Shown here: positions 19,446-28,199 of the stretch, one piece after another | Position numbering within the stretch: the first letter of the stretch is position 1 | Layout of the letters: every line of letters begins with the position of its first letter | NCBI GenBank assembly: GCA_024684675.1 | Contig: JAIKWO010000107.1 | Coordinates: 1 to 56,144, forward strand | Origin: Lachnospiraceae bacterium | GTDB lineage: Bacteria > Bacillota > Clostridia > Lachnospirales > Lachnospiraceae | Length of the DNA stretch: 56,144 nucleotides | Direction: 5' to 3' | Program-made: the position numbers and the translations under genes | Notes under the pieces: generated by a model | Database searches by the model: none | Told to the model about the DNA's origin: nothing | What the model saw: the letters and a program-made list of their open reading frames with translations, nothing else

Positions 19446-20216
19446 TTACGCTTCGATCGTCACAAGACGATATGACATCCATACAGAAAATCCATAGAGG
19501 CCCAAACAGATTGTCATCACTAAGATCCCTAAAGGATTGTGATACAACGGATCAAAATATCCGGGTGAAGTGATCCGAATATAGAAGATCATCCCAAACG
19601 GGATTAGACACATGATCCTCTGTTCTGCCTTTCTTCCATGCAGCATTGTTTGGATCTCTCTCTCCGTATCGATCTTCATCAAAATGATCTCTGCCGTTGC
19701 CAAGATCATCTCACACATATTTCCACCGCTTCGCTTGGCTGCCGCAAAAACTTCTGAAAAGTCTCGGATGTTTTCTGTCCCACTTCGTTTTCCCAGATCG
19801 AACAAAATCCGTTCGATCGTGACATTATTCCCGATAAGTCTTTCCATATTCTCTGCTTCTCTTCGAATATCCGATTCTTTTCCGTATAGATTCGCAAGTT
19901 CATGTCCACCCCTGATAAATGCATTCTCCACGGCATATCCTGCCTGCAGTTTGGATGAAACTATTAAAATCCACTCTTTGAACTCTGTTTCCAACCTGTC
20001 ACATCGTTTTTTCTTCAACACCTTTTTTCGATATCTGCAGAACAGATAACCGCATACAATTCCCGGAATCAATACATAAAGTGAATCATAAAAGAAAAAC
20101 AGAATCACAGATGCACCCAGCGTTCCCATCAGATAGTATTTAATCCATTCCGTTTTGGAAAAAGAGTAAGTCCGATAATCCTGCTGCCTCGATCTTTTCT
20201 CTTGAGAAAAGGTCAT
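19446..20216 (-). CDS. tadB: Type II secretion F-domain protein (TadB-like)
   Basis: 'EFKEWILIVSSKLQAGYAVENAFIRGGHELANLYG', 'EVFAAAKRSGGNMCEMILATAEII'; start assumed at MTFSQEKR; longer ORF reaches 20375. Confidence 0.8.
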   Translation of the reverse strand: MTFSQEKRSRQQDYRTYSFSKTEWIKYYLMGTLGASVILFFFYDSLYVLIPGIVCGYLFCRYRKKVLKKKRCDRLETEFKEWILIVSSKLQAGYAVENAFIRGGHELANLYGKESDIRREAENMERLIGNNVTIERILFDLGKRSGTENIRDFSEVFAAAKRSGGNMCEMILATAEIILMKIDTEREIQTMLHGRKAEQRIMCLIPFGMIFYIRITSPGYFDPLYHNPLGILVMTICLGLYGFSVWMSYRLVTIEA

Positions 20217-21378
20217 TCTTTTTAACCAGCTTCCCTTCGACGTTCCCTTTTCCTCTCCCGCTGCTTTCAAATTTATAAAGCGTTTGTGTTTCAATTTCAT
20301 CGCCGGATATTCCCAAAACCTCCACGATCTCCAATACTTTTCTTGTTTTGTCCCTAAGTCTTCCCAGATGCACAATCAGATCAATCCCGGATGCGATCTG
20401 CCTTCGAATCGCCGAGATCGGAAGATCCATTCCCATGAGTACCATTGTCTCCAATCGATACAACATATCTCGCGCACTGTTTGCGTGTCCTGTCGATAGC
20501 GATCCGTCATGCCCCGTATTCATTGCTTGCAAAAGATCTACCGCCTCAGCCCCTCTGACCTCACCGACAATAATGCGGTCCGGTCTCATACGAAGGGAAC
20601 TTTTGATCAGATCACGGATCGTTATCTCATTGCAATTCTCTGCCGTTCTTGCACGAGTTTCTAATCTGACGAGATTCGGCGCATTCTGAATCTGCAACTC
20701 CGCGCTGTCTTCGATGGTAATGATTCTCTCCTCTTTCGGAACAAAATCCGAGAGTGCATTTAAAAAGGTTGTCTTTCCGGATCCGGTTCCGCCACTGATC
20801 ATAATGTTATAACCGGCATGAACCATGATCTTTAACCAGGAAGCGACATCTTCCGTGATCGACCCCAAAGCGATCAGATTCTCGATCCGAATCGGTTTGT
20901 CAGGAAATCGACGAATTGTCAGGATCGGACCGTTTAAAGCGATCGGCGGTAAGACAACATTGACACGCGATCCGTTTTCGAGTCTGGCGTCTGCAATCGG
21001 AGAAGCTTCATTCACAGTTCGATTGCATTTTCCGACGATCTGCTGAATCACATCTTCCAACTTCTCAACAGACGAGAAGCTGTTTTCCCATTCTTTCAAC
21101 CGCCCGTTTTTTTCAATAAAGATCGCTTTCGGGCCATTGATCATGATCTCCGTGATCTCTTTGTCTTCCAATAGTTCCTGCAAAATATCCAATTTGCGGA
21201 TCGAATAAAACAATTCTTTTCCCAGCTGTTGCTTCTCTTCTAGGCTTAGATAATGCTCTCTTCCATATTCAATCAGAGATTCTCCGATCAGCTGCCTGAC
21301 CGAGATCTCATCATTCTCCACTGAATAGTCCATCTTGGCATAGATCAGAGACAGTACATCTTCTTTTTTAGAATTCAT
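20140..21378 (-). CDS. tadA: Pilus assembly ATPase TadA/CpaF
   Basis: Walker A 'ISGGTGSGKTTFLNALSDF', 'RIITIEDSAELQI', 'MRPDRIIVGEVRGAEAVDLLQAMNTGHDGSLSTGHANS'. Confidence 0.95.
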   Translation of the reverse strand: MNSKKEDVLSLIYAKMDYSVENDEISVRQLIGESLIEYGREHYLSLEEKQQLGKELFYSIRKLDILQELLEDKEITEIMINGPKAIFIEKNGRLKEWENSFSSVEKLEDVIQQIVGKCNRTVNEASPIADARLENGSRVNVVLPPIALNGPILTIRRFPDKPIRIENLIALGSITEDVASWLKIMVHAGYNIMISGGTGSGKTTFLNALSDFVPKEERIITIEDSAELQIQNAPNLVRLETRARTAENCNEITIRDLIKSSLRMRPDRIIVGEVRGAEAVDLLQAMNTGHDGSLSTGHANSARDMLYRLETMVLMGMDLPISAIRRQIASGIDLIVHLGRLRDKTRKVLEIVEVLGISGDEIETQTLYKFESSGRGKGNVEGKLVKKNDLFSREKIEAAGLSDLLFFQNGMD

Positions 21379-22360
21379 ACAGCTCCTTTCGGATCAGATT
21401 CTTTGCAAAATCCGCCAATTCGCCGTACACAAGCTGCTCTGGGGCAAACGGAAGATCTCTGATCAAAGACAGGTCACATTGTTTCGTCTTTTGAAGGACA
21501 TCTTCATAGTCCGCTCTTTCCAAAAGCAATTTGTATTGCTCCATTTTTGCCATTGCCATCCCATCGTCTTTCACAATCGTAAAGACTTTTCTACAGCACC
21601 TTAAAATATCCGGTAAGCCCTGGATATTATCCGAAAGATCAAGCAAAATATATTCATAAGCAGAATACTTTTCTATCTCTTCAATCATCATCATCCATTG
21701 CTCTTTTGTAATCCGGTTGATATCCATATAGGAAAATGCCGGTGGAATGAAATCCATGTTCCCGACGCTTTGCGTCATCGCCTGCAGCTTATAAAACAGC
21801 GCCTCCTTCGCATTCGTAATATAATAGATTAAATCCGTGATATCACACATAAACTCTTTTCCGAACCGAATGTTCAGTCCGGAGAAACTTTCAAAATTGA
21901 GATAGAGTACTTTATGCTTTTTCGCCAGCATCTGTCCCATCGACAGTGCCAGTGAAGTTTGAAGTCCTCTTTTGATCGGGGAATAAAATCCTATGAGGTT
22001 TAATCCCTTTTCTCTGATTACCGGTCTTTCTTTTTCTTGTATCTCAAGCCGGCCCATGACTTCTTTCATGACCGTCTCACATGATTGATATTTGTAAACA
22101 CCTCCGTTTGGTTCATTTAAAGACTCGCGATCCGGTTCCAGGATCACAATCTGTGCGCGCATATTCTCTTCCAGTTGTTTTGAATATTCCTCTTTTGCAA
22201 TCAGAAGAATATCGATCTTGTCTTTTGTTTCGTTTTGTTCTAAGTTTTCCCTCGATGTGAATACAGCGACATCAAAAGGAAATTCCTTTGCCACGTACTC
22301 ACAGAATTTTGATGCATATACCGCCTCTCTATCGCAGACGGCCAGCAGTTTTTTCCTCAA
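21368..22360 (-). CDS. TadZ/CpaE-like protein with degenerate P-loop
   Basis: MinD/ParA-like order; 'IGFYSPIKRGLQTSLALSMGQMLAKKHKVLYLNFE'; start taken as TTG with AAAGGAGGT SD overlapping upstream TGA stop; ORF extends to 22405. Confidence 0.72.
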   Translation of the reverse strand: MRKKLLAVCDREAVYASKFCEYVAKEFPFDVAVFTSRENLEQNETKDKIDILLIAKEEYSKQLEENMRAQIVILEPDRESLNEPNGGVYKYQSCETVMKEVMGRLEIQEKERPVIREKGLNLIGFYSPIKRGLQTSLALSMGQMLAKKHKVLYLNFESFSGLNIRFGKEFMCDITDLIYYITNAKEALFYKLQAMTQSVGNMDFIPPAFSYMDINRITKEQWMMMIEEIEKYSAYEYILLDLSDNIQGLPDILRCCRKVFTIVKDDGMAMAKMEQYKLLLERADYEDVLQKTKQCDLSLIRDLPFAPEQLVYGELADFAKNLIRKELYEF

Positions 22361-22782
22361 ATTACCTCCTTTAGGCATACTAATAGCGCGGCTACCATAA
22401 AACACGGCGCCATCGGTATTCTAGTATTCTTCATATTCTTTTTTGCTATGATCATTTGTGTTAGGGGAAGTAGGGATAGAAAAATCCCTAGTATGAAAAT
22501 CTGAAACACTTTTTCTAAGGAGAGATAGATTGCTATGACTGAGATGAGTTTGACGTCTCCGGCGCCCAGACTTTTTACAATAAACAGCGGAAGCAAGATC
22601 ATAATCACTAACGCTGCCCGTATCATTGATGCAGTAACGTAAGACATGCCTTGTCGTTCATAACAAAAAATCAGTCCTGCCACTGCGGCTATTAAGTTAT
22701 GTGTGTTGGGGATTTTGTGTGTACGGTAATCGTACAGGGACACAATGCTTAAGAACAAAAAAAGACTTACAATGTTACTCAC
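22357..22782 (-). CDS. A24-family prepilin peptidase (first copy)
   Basis: 'SLYDYRTHKIPNTHN' and 'SLGAGDVKLISVIAIYL' motifs. Confidence 0.88.
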   Translation of the reverse strand: MSNIVSLFLFLSIVSLYDYRTHKIPNTHNLIAAVAGLIFCYERQGMSYVTASMIRAALVIMILLPLFIVKSLGAGDVKLISVIAIYLSLEKVFQIFILGIFLSLLPLTQMIIAKKNMKNTRIPMAPCFMVAALLVCLKEVI

Positions 22783-22813
22783 CTCTTTCGAGCGCGCAAC
22801 AACTGTAAGTCGA

Positions 22814-22842
22814 ATTATAGGATGCGATTCTTTACTTGTCTA
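22814..22842 (-). promoter_or_regulatory. SigA-type promoter of the Tad operon
   Basis: Minus strand TAGACA-17 nt-TATAAT upstream of the first Tad ORF. Confidence 0.7.
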
Positions 22843-22901
22843 GTACTAATTTCCTTATTTTTGTATTTTTAGTAAATATTCACAAATATTCATTGTTGGT
22901 T

Positions 22902-23369
22902 TTATGCAAAATAACCACGGTTCACTACAGAATAGCAGTTCTCATTCAAGGAACTTCTGCCGTAAGTAAGCCCCGCATACACGGTCTGCGCATTCTCCAT
23001 GACGGATCCGGAGTGATCCTGACCGCTGATCTCACTGTATGCATCATGCAACTTTCCGACGATCGAACGTACGCCTGCAAGCGGTTCTTTCACGTGATGA
23101 GAGACTGCTGCCGTCAGCGTCTTTCCGATAAAAACATACAGACCGAATAACATATGGGACAACTCAAAATGATAATCGAGCGAATTCATAAGTTCATTCA
23201 TGCATTCTCTGGTCTTCTTGATGCTTTCTTTAAATGCTTCACGATCTTCAAATGAGTCTTCCGCATCATCCAGATACGCCAGTACCATTTCATACAGGAT
23301 GACGATCATCTCTGTTTTATTGGCCTGCGTGATGCGCATCGTAAAATCTTTCTTGCGTTCGTTTGTCAT
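22902..23369 (-). CDS. fliS: Flagellar export chaperone FliS
   Basis: 'TQANKTEMIVILYEMVLAYLDDAEDSF' FliS-like; immediately downstream of flagellin. Confidence 0.78.
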   Translation of the reverse strand: MTNERKKDFTMRITQANKTEMIVILYEMVLAYLDDAEDSFEDREAFKESIKKTRECMNELMNSLDYHFELSHMLFGLYVFIGKTLTAAVSHHVKEPLAGVRSIVGKLHDAYSEISGQDHSGSVMENAQTVYAGLTYGRSSLNENCYSVVNRGYFA

Positions 23370-23383
23370 ATAATGCTCCTAAA

Positions 23384-24586
23384 TTACTGTAATAACTGAA
23401 GTACCTGCTGCGGTCTCTGGTTTGCCTGTGCCAGCATGGATGTGCCTGCCTGGCTGAGTACCTGCAGTGTCGTATAATCTGTCATCTCTTCCGCCATATC
23501 TACATCCATGATCCGGGAGTAAGCTGCCGTCATATTTTCGGATGTGATATTCAGACTGGAAACCGTATGTTCCAGGCGGTTCTCATATGCACCGAGTCTG
23601 GATCTTGCTGCCGATACAAGTGAAAGCGCTTCGTCAACAAGTTTAATGCCCGCTGTGGCAGTTTCCTCGGTTGTCAGATCAAGATCACGAATGCCGAGAG
23701 TTTTTGTAGAGATAGAAGGGATCCTTACTTCCAAGATCTGATCCTCGTTCGCACCGATCTGCAGTGTCATCGCACCGATTCCGGTTGCTTCCACTTCATA
23801 TTTGATCGTCTGAAGACCGCCAACAGCATCATCATATTGTTTGATCAGATTTGCTTTGTCATAAACAAGCGTCATGGAAAAACTGTCATCGCCGACATAT
23901 TTTACTGTAAAATCACCGATCGAGTCATGATCCGTAAACGTAACCTCATTCTCCGGATAAGCAATGATTCCCTGTGCAAATTTGTAATTGGGATCATAAG
24001 TTGTTGGGTCACTTGGATCATTCTTGTATGAATCTTTAAGACTGCTTACCTTATATCCATCGGTTGTCTTTTCAATCTGAAGTTCCATCTTGTAGAAACC
24101 AACCGGCGTCTCATCCGTATAAGTTTCTACCTTGACCGCAAGATTGTTCGTATAGCCTTTGAGATCAAATCCGCCACTTAGAAGAGAAGTCCCGTTAAAA
24201 TCGGTGTTCTCCGCAATACGGTTGATTTCTGCCTGGAGCTGCTCCACTTCTTCCTGGATTGCTAATCTGTCGCCATCGGAATTTGTTCCGTTTGCGGACT
24301 GGATTGCCAGTTCATTGAGACGTTGCACCATTTCCTGGATTTCGGTCAGTGCACCTTCTGCTGTCTCAATAACGGAAATGCCATCGCTTGCGCTCTGGTT
24401 TGCGCGCTTTAAACCACGAAGCTGCGCATGCATTTTTTTCGAGATCGCCATTCCGGACGGATTATCTTTTGCTTTATTGATCTTATAGCCGGAAGATAAT
24501 CTTCCCATGGAAACCGAAAGGCTGTTATCTGTTCTGTTCAGACAGTCATTGGCACGGATTGCCGTCAAATTGTAATTAACGTTCAT
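23384..24586 (-). CDS. Flagellin
   Basis: N-terminal D0/D1 'LTAIRANDCLNRTDNSLSVSMGRLSSGYKINKAKDNPSGMAIS', C-terminal 'LGAYENRLEHTVSSLNITSENMTAAYSRIMDVDMAEEMTDYTTLQVLSQAGTSMLAQANQRPQQVLQLLQ'; start MNVNYN. Confidence 0.96.
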   Translation of the reverse strand: MNVNYNLTAIRANDCLNRTDNSLSVSMGRLSSGYKINKAKDNPSGMAISKKMHAQLRGLKRANQSASDGISVIETAEGALTEIQEMVQRLNELAIQSANGTNSDGDRLAIQEEVEQLQAEINRIAENTDFNGTSLLSGGFDLKGYTNNLAVKVETYTDETPVGFYKMELQIEKTTDGYKVSSLKDSYKNDPSDPTTYDPNYKFAQGIIAYPENEVTFTDHDSIGDFTVKYVGDDSFSMTLVYDKANLIKQYDDAVGGLQTIKYEVEATGIGAMTLQIGANEDQILEVRIPSISTKTLGIRDLDLTTEETATAGIKLVDEALSLVSAARSRLGAYENRLEHTVSSLNITSENMTAAYSRIMDVDMAEEMTDYTTLQVLSQAGTSMLAQANQRPQQVLQLLQ

Positions 24587-24587
24587 G

Positions 24588-27485
24588 TCAGTCCCTTTCC
24601 GCATTTTCTCTAATCGCCGTGACCAGAGCTTTTGCTGCTTTGTATAATTGTACCGTCGAGACCGACGCGGCATCCGTGCTTGTCGTATCTGTTCGTCTTA
24701 TGGTCAGTTCTGTATTGATTCCCGTTTGCATCTCCTTGACCGCGAGATTCAACTGACTGAGTTTTGTTGTAATGGATTCGCCGATGGCTTCGAGCTTTTC
24801 GCTCCCTTCTTCCTTCGATGCGATCAGAAGTCCGGTCACGCCGTCTTCTCCAGCCAGCAGTTTGAAGGAGCACTTTCCGAGAGACTCTGTTTCCATGAAG
24901 CCGTCAACCCTTCCGTTATTTATATCGGAGTGTTTTATGGTTAAATGAAGAGCGACACAGCTATTTTCCGTCATAACCGGAATATCATATTCACGGCTCT
25001 CTGCCCGCTTTGCCGCAAAACTAAGCTGTTTGTAGCAATAAGCAAGCTGTCTGATATCGTCAGATGTCAGCGTATGATCCGCCTCCATGACCTTCTCAAG
25101 TGCCGCAGTCTCCTTTTTGGCAAAATCCTGATATGCCTGAAGTGCTTCCTCTTCACCGATCATGGATTCATCAAGCAAGTGCAGGTTCTCTTTCAGATCC
25201 TCGCTTCCCGTAAAGCGACGGATCCTTCTTCCGAGAACGCCGCCGTCAGCAAGATATTCCGATGCCGCAAGGATATTTTCTGCCGTTACCGGCATTTCCA
25301 TCTCTTCCAAAATCTTTTCAACAGATGCATCACTACTGTATTCCCGATAAATAGCTACTCGCTCTTTTTCATATTCGTCGAAATTGCGAAGTCTTTCGTA
25401 TTCTTCTGCTGTTGCCTGAAAATGCTGCGCATCAAAAGCGGTCTTGATCTGGCTGTCAATCGATGTGCCGCGGAAGGTAACTTCTTTGATTCCGCCGTTT
25501 TGATCATCTATTCGCCAATCGATCCCGCGTGCCTTACGTGAACGAAGTGCGGATAGGAGATTATCTACCGTCAGTTCCGCTCCCTGGTTTACAAGGCTCC
25601 CGATCACTGCCCCATCTGATTTTTCGATCTGACGAAGCAGTCTGTAGATACCGATATAGCTCTCTTTTTCTTCGGGTGTAATCTCTCCCTTGTGTTCGAG
25701 CTTATACAAAAACTTGCTGTATTTCTCAGCATCTTTTTCACGGTCATTCTCTCGATCCGACAGTTCGTTATGTAGCTGCATAACCGTCATTTCAAGCGGA
25801 TTCTTGCCGTCCCGGATCAGTCCAAGTGTTGCAGCGGGCGTCATTTTTTCAATCGTACTACGAAGCAGACTGTCCGCTTCGGTTACGACAGCGATGGAAT
25901 CCTCCGAGATCTCCATGCGATTATAGCCAAGGATCCTGACAGCACGACAATTCTCTTCCGTCGGTTCCATTCCCATTTCTATGAGAAGATCCTGCGCATT
26001 GCGAAAAGCCGTTTTGATCGAATCGCCAAGATCTGCTCGCGGCGTGGTCATAAAGGTTTCATACTGCGTATTCGCTTCTCTTAATACGCGAAGTCTGTTT
26101 TCGCCTTCTTCCCGAATGGCGGGAAGCGTCATCTCACCGTTTGCATCAGCCAGATCTTTTACCGTTTCAATCGGCATATGCGGAATGAAATGAAGAATCT
26201 CAGCTGTTCTTATAAGCTGCTCTTTTCTTTCAGTGATAACCGATTCGTCCTGCGCATCGTATAAAACGGCACTTTGCTCCCTGTCCGCTTCTACCAGAAG
26301 GTCAACCAGTTTTTCCATCTCGGTTGTTTCGATCTTATACCCACTCTTTAATAGAACACGATTTGCTTGAATTGTCATTTGCAGACGCACTTCTTCGAGC
26401 ACACGTCTTGCATGGATATTCTGACGGGACGGCATCTTCTCTCCGCAGTCGATCGCCTGTTGAGCTTCTGACATTCTGGCTACGGAAAGTGTGGAGTGCT
26501 CTTCTGCCGTAAGATCTGCTGCCTCAGGTGTCAGTTCCTGAACGACTGCATAGACCTCTGCAGCCTGCTGCCATGCGGTTTCTGTTTTCCCAAGGATCGC
26601 GTCTTTTGCCTGCTTCCCGTCTGCGATTGCGACCATAACAGATTTTATGATCAGCGCTTCATCCATCGGAAGCTTGATCTCGTTAAGTGCAAGCTTTGTC
26701 TGCATCGTCTCTTCTGTTAAGGGGATCTCTTTGCGAACAAGATCTTCCGCAGCTTTTATGGTTTCTTCATCTTTAATGATGCCTGTTCTATCTATGATCT
26801 CGTCAATCTGCGCTTTCATGTCAGCTGGATCGATCTGCATCGATGGCTCCATATCGATCGGCATACTGCTGTGCTGCGCAAAATAAAGATTCTCAATCGT
26901 GGGCTGCTGCCCTTTTTCGATCATCATATCTTTTGTTGCATCCGAAAGCGGTTCGATCTCCTGTGCCATCTTGATCGCCGCTGTTGCCTCCTGTGCGATG
27001 GGCACCGTAAGCACGACACCTGTTTCTTCCGCCGATTTGATCATCTCATTCGCAAGGTTCTCGGATCCTGTGATTTTTGTCAGAGTTTCTTTATCAATCG
27101 TATCGGTATATCCGGGGATATTGACGCCTGCCTCGATCATTTTCGCCTTGATCTCGTCAACAACCGTAACGGCAACATCTACCGGCGTATTACCCGGCTG
27201 ATACCCTTCTTCCTGCAGTTTGGCAAAATCCGCATCTGACATACATCCGGACATAACGGCCATATAGTTCTTGGTCTGCTGCACATTTTTCCCTGCCAGG
27301 GATTTCTGCACATCATCCTTTGTCATGCCCTGCTGCGTATAGGTAAGACCTTCCCGCTTCTTTTCCGCATGCTCTACCGTAAATGCACTTTGGCCGCCAA
27401 CTTTTTTCAAGGATTCTTCCTTAGCTGCGGCCTTTGTGTTTAAATCTGTTTGATTGATATATGATTCGTTAAATGTAATCCTCAT
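24588..27485 (-). CDS. DUF6240-like large protein coupled to flagellin
   Basis: 965 aa from MRITFNESYINQ; degenerate G-x-PT-x-EN repeats; stop lies 1 nt before the flagellin ATG. Confidence 0.72.
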   Translation of the reverse strand: MRITFNESYINQTDLNTKAAAKEESLKKVGGQSAFTVEHAEKKREGLTYTQQGMTKDDVQKSLAGKNVQQTKNYMAVMSGCMSDADFAKLQEEGYQPGNTPVDVAVTVVDEIKAKMIEAGVNIPGYTDTIDKETLTKITGSENLANEMIKSAEETGVVLTVPIAQEATAAIKMAQEIEPLSDATKDMMIEKGQQPTIENLYFAQHSSMPIDMEPSMQIDPADMKAQIDEIIDRTGIIKDEETIKAAEDLVRKEIPLTEETMQTKLALNEIKLPMDEALIIKSVMVAIADGKQAKDAILGKTETAWQQAAEVYAVVQELTPEAADLTAEEHSTLSVARMSEAQQAIDCGEKMPSRQNIHARRVLEEVRLQMTIQANRVLLKSGYKIETTEMEKLVDLLVEADREQSAVLYDAQDESVITERKEQLIRTAEILHFIPHMPIETVKDLADANGEMTLPAIREEGENRLRVLREANTQYETFMTTPRADLGDSIKTAFRNAQDLLIEMGMEPTEENCRAVRILGYNRMEISEDSIAVVTEADSLLRSTIEKMTPAATLGLIRDGKNPLEMTVMQLHNELSDRENDREKDAEKYSKFLYKLEHKGEITPEEKESYIGIYRLLRQIEKSDGAVIGSLVNQGAELTVDNLLSALRSRKARGIDWRIDDQNGGIKEVTFRGTSIDSQIKTAFDAQHFQATAEEYERLRNFDEYEKERVAIYREYSSDASVEKILEEMEMPVTAENILAASEYLADGGVLGRRIRRFTGSEDLKENLHLLDESMIGEEEALQAYQDFAKKETAALEKVMEADHTLTSDDIRQLAYCYKQLSFAAKRAESREYDIPVMTENSCVALHLTIKHSDINNGRVDGFMETESLGKCSFKLLAGEDGVTGLLIASKEEGSEKLEAIGESITTKLSQLNLAVKEMQTGINTELTIRRTDTTSTDAASVSTVQLYKAAKALVTAIRENAERD

Positions 27486-27566
27486 TCTGTCCTCTTTATG
27501 GTGGTTCACATTTTTTCGTTCATTTTATATTTCGGCTATTTTGTTTCTAATCTGAATCCCACAACG

Positions 27567-27598
27567 AAAAAACGCACCCAGCTTTTGCCGGATGCGCC
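27567..27598 (-). terminator. Intrinsic terminator downstream of the 27622-27936 gene
   Basis: Minus strand CGCATCCGGC-AAAA-GCTGGGTGCG-TTTTTT (two G-U pairs). Confidence 0.75.
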
Positions 27599-27621
27599 CT
27601 ATCTATCAAGCGTTCTATATT

Positions 27622-27936
27622 TTATGCTAATTTCTTTTTTTCGGAGTTGATCACAAACTGGATTGTATCCTTTGCAATCTTACAATATTCTGCACGAAGC
27701 ATATCGTTCGCTACATCACTACCGCCACGCTGAACTGCTGCAAGCAGGCTGTTGTAGGAGTTGGAAAAATACCGCAGAGCATCCTGCATTTTATCCCGCT
27801 CCTCAACTACTTTGTGACAGTAAAGCGTATTCGTTGCATCATCAAATTTGGAATCCGTCATAACAGCATCCGGAAGTCCAGTATTGTCATTTTTAAAAGC
27901 ACTGTTCAGTGACATGATCAAACTTTCTTTGTCCAT
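27622..27936 (-). CDS. Hypothetical protein upstream of flagellin locus
   Basis: 104 aa ORF, helical, downstream terminator, genomic context. Confidence 0.6.
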   Translation of the reverse strand: MDKESLIMSLNSAFKNDNTGLPDAVMTDSKFDDATNTLYCHKVVEERDKMQDALRYFSNSYNSLLAAVQRGGSDVANDMLRAEYCKIAKDTIQFVINSEKKKLA

Positions 27937-28199
27937 TTCTTCTCCTCACTTTTCATACATCTCTTCACACAATATTTAGATAAAATCAAAAACATAATCC
28001 TCACGAGTCGCGAGTCACTTGTACTAGAGTATTGCGTGGCTAACTATTTTGCAACCCTTTTTTTGCACTATTTCTAGTACATAAGTCACGGGTTTTGTTC
28101 TTTTCTGCGTGCAAACATGACGTTATTCAGACAATGCTCTTTTTGTTGAGAAAATCTTTGCAAAAGGATATAGTTATAATAAGAAATGGAGGTGTGTAT

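Noticed and set aside
19446-20375. Long TadB ORF starting at 20375 inside tadA
   Set aside because: The 5' 159 nt overlap conserved tadA coding sequence and the N-terminal residues are not TadB-like; start at 20216 preferred.
23080-23105. CACGTG-containing TTCTTTCACGTGATGAG as another parS
   Set aside because: Only the core matches; it lies within fliS and lacks the outer palindrome bases.
27529-27555. Possible sigma28 promoter upstream of DUF6240/flagellin (minus strand GCCGAAAT)
   Set aside because: The -10 is one mismatch from GCCGATAT but no TAAA-like -35 occurs at 14-16 nt spacing; too weak to report as a feature.
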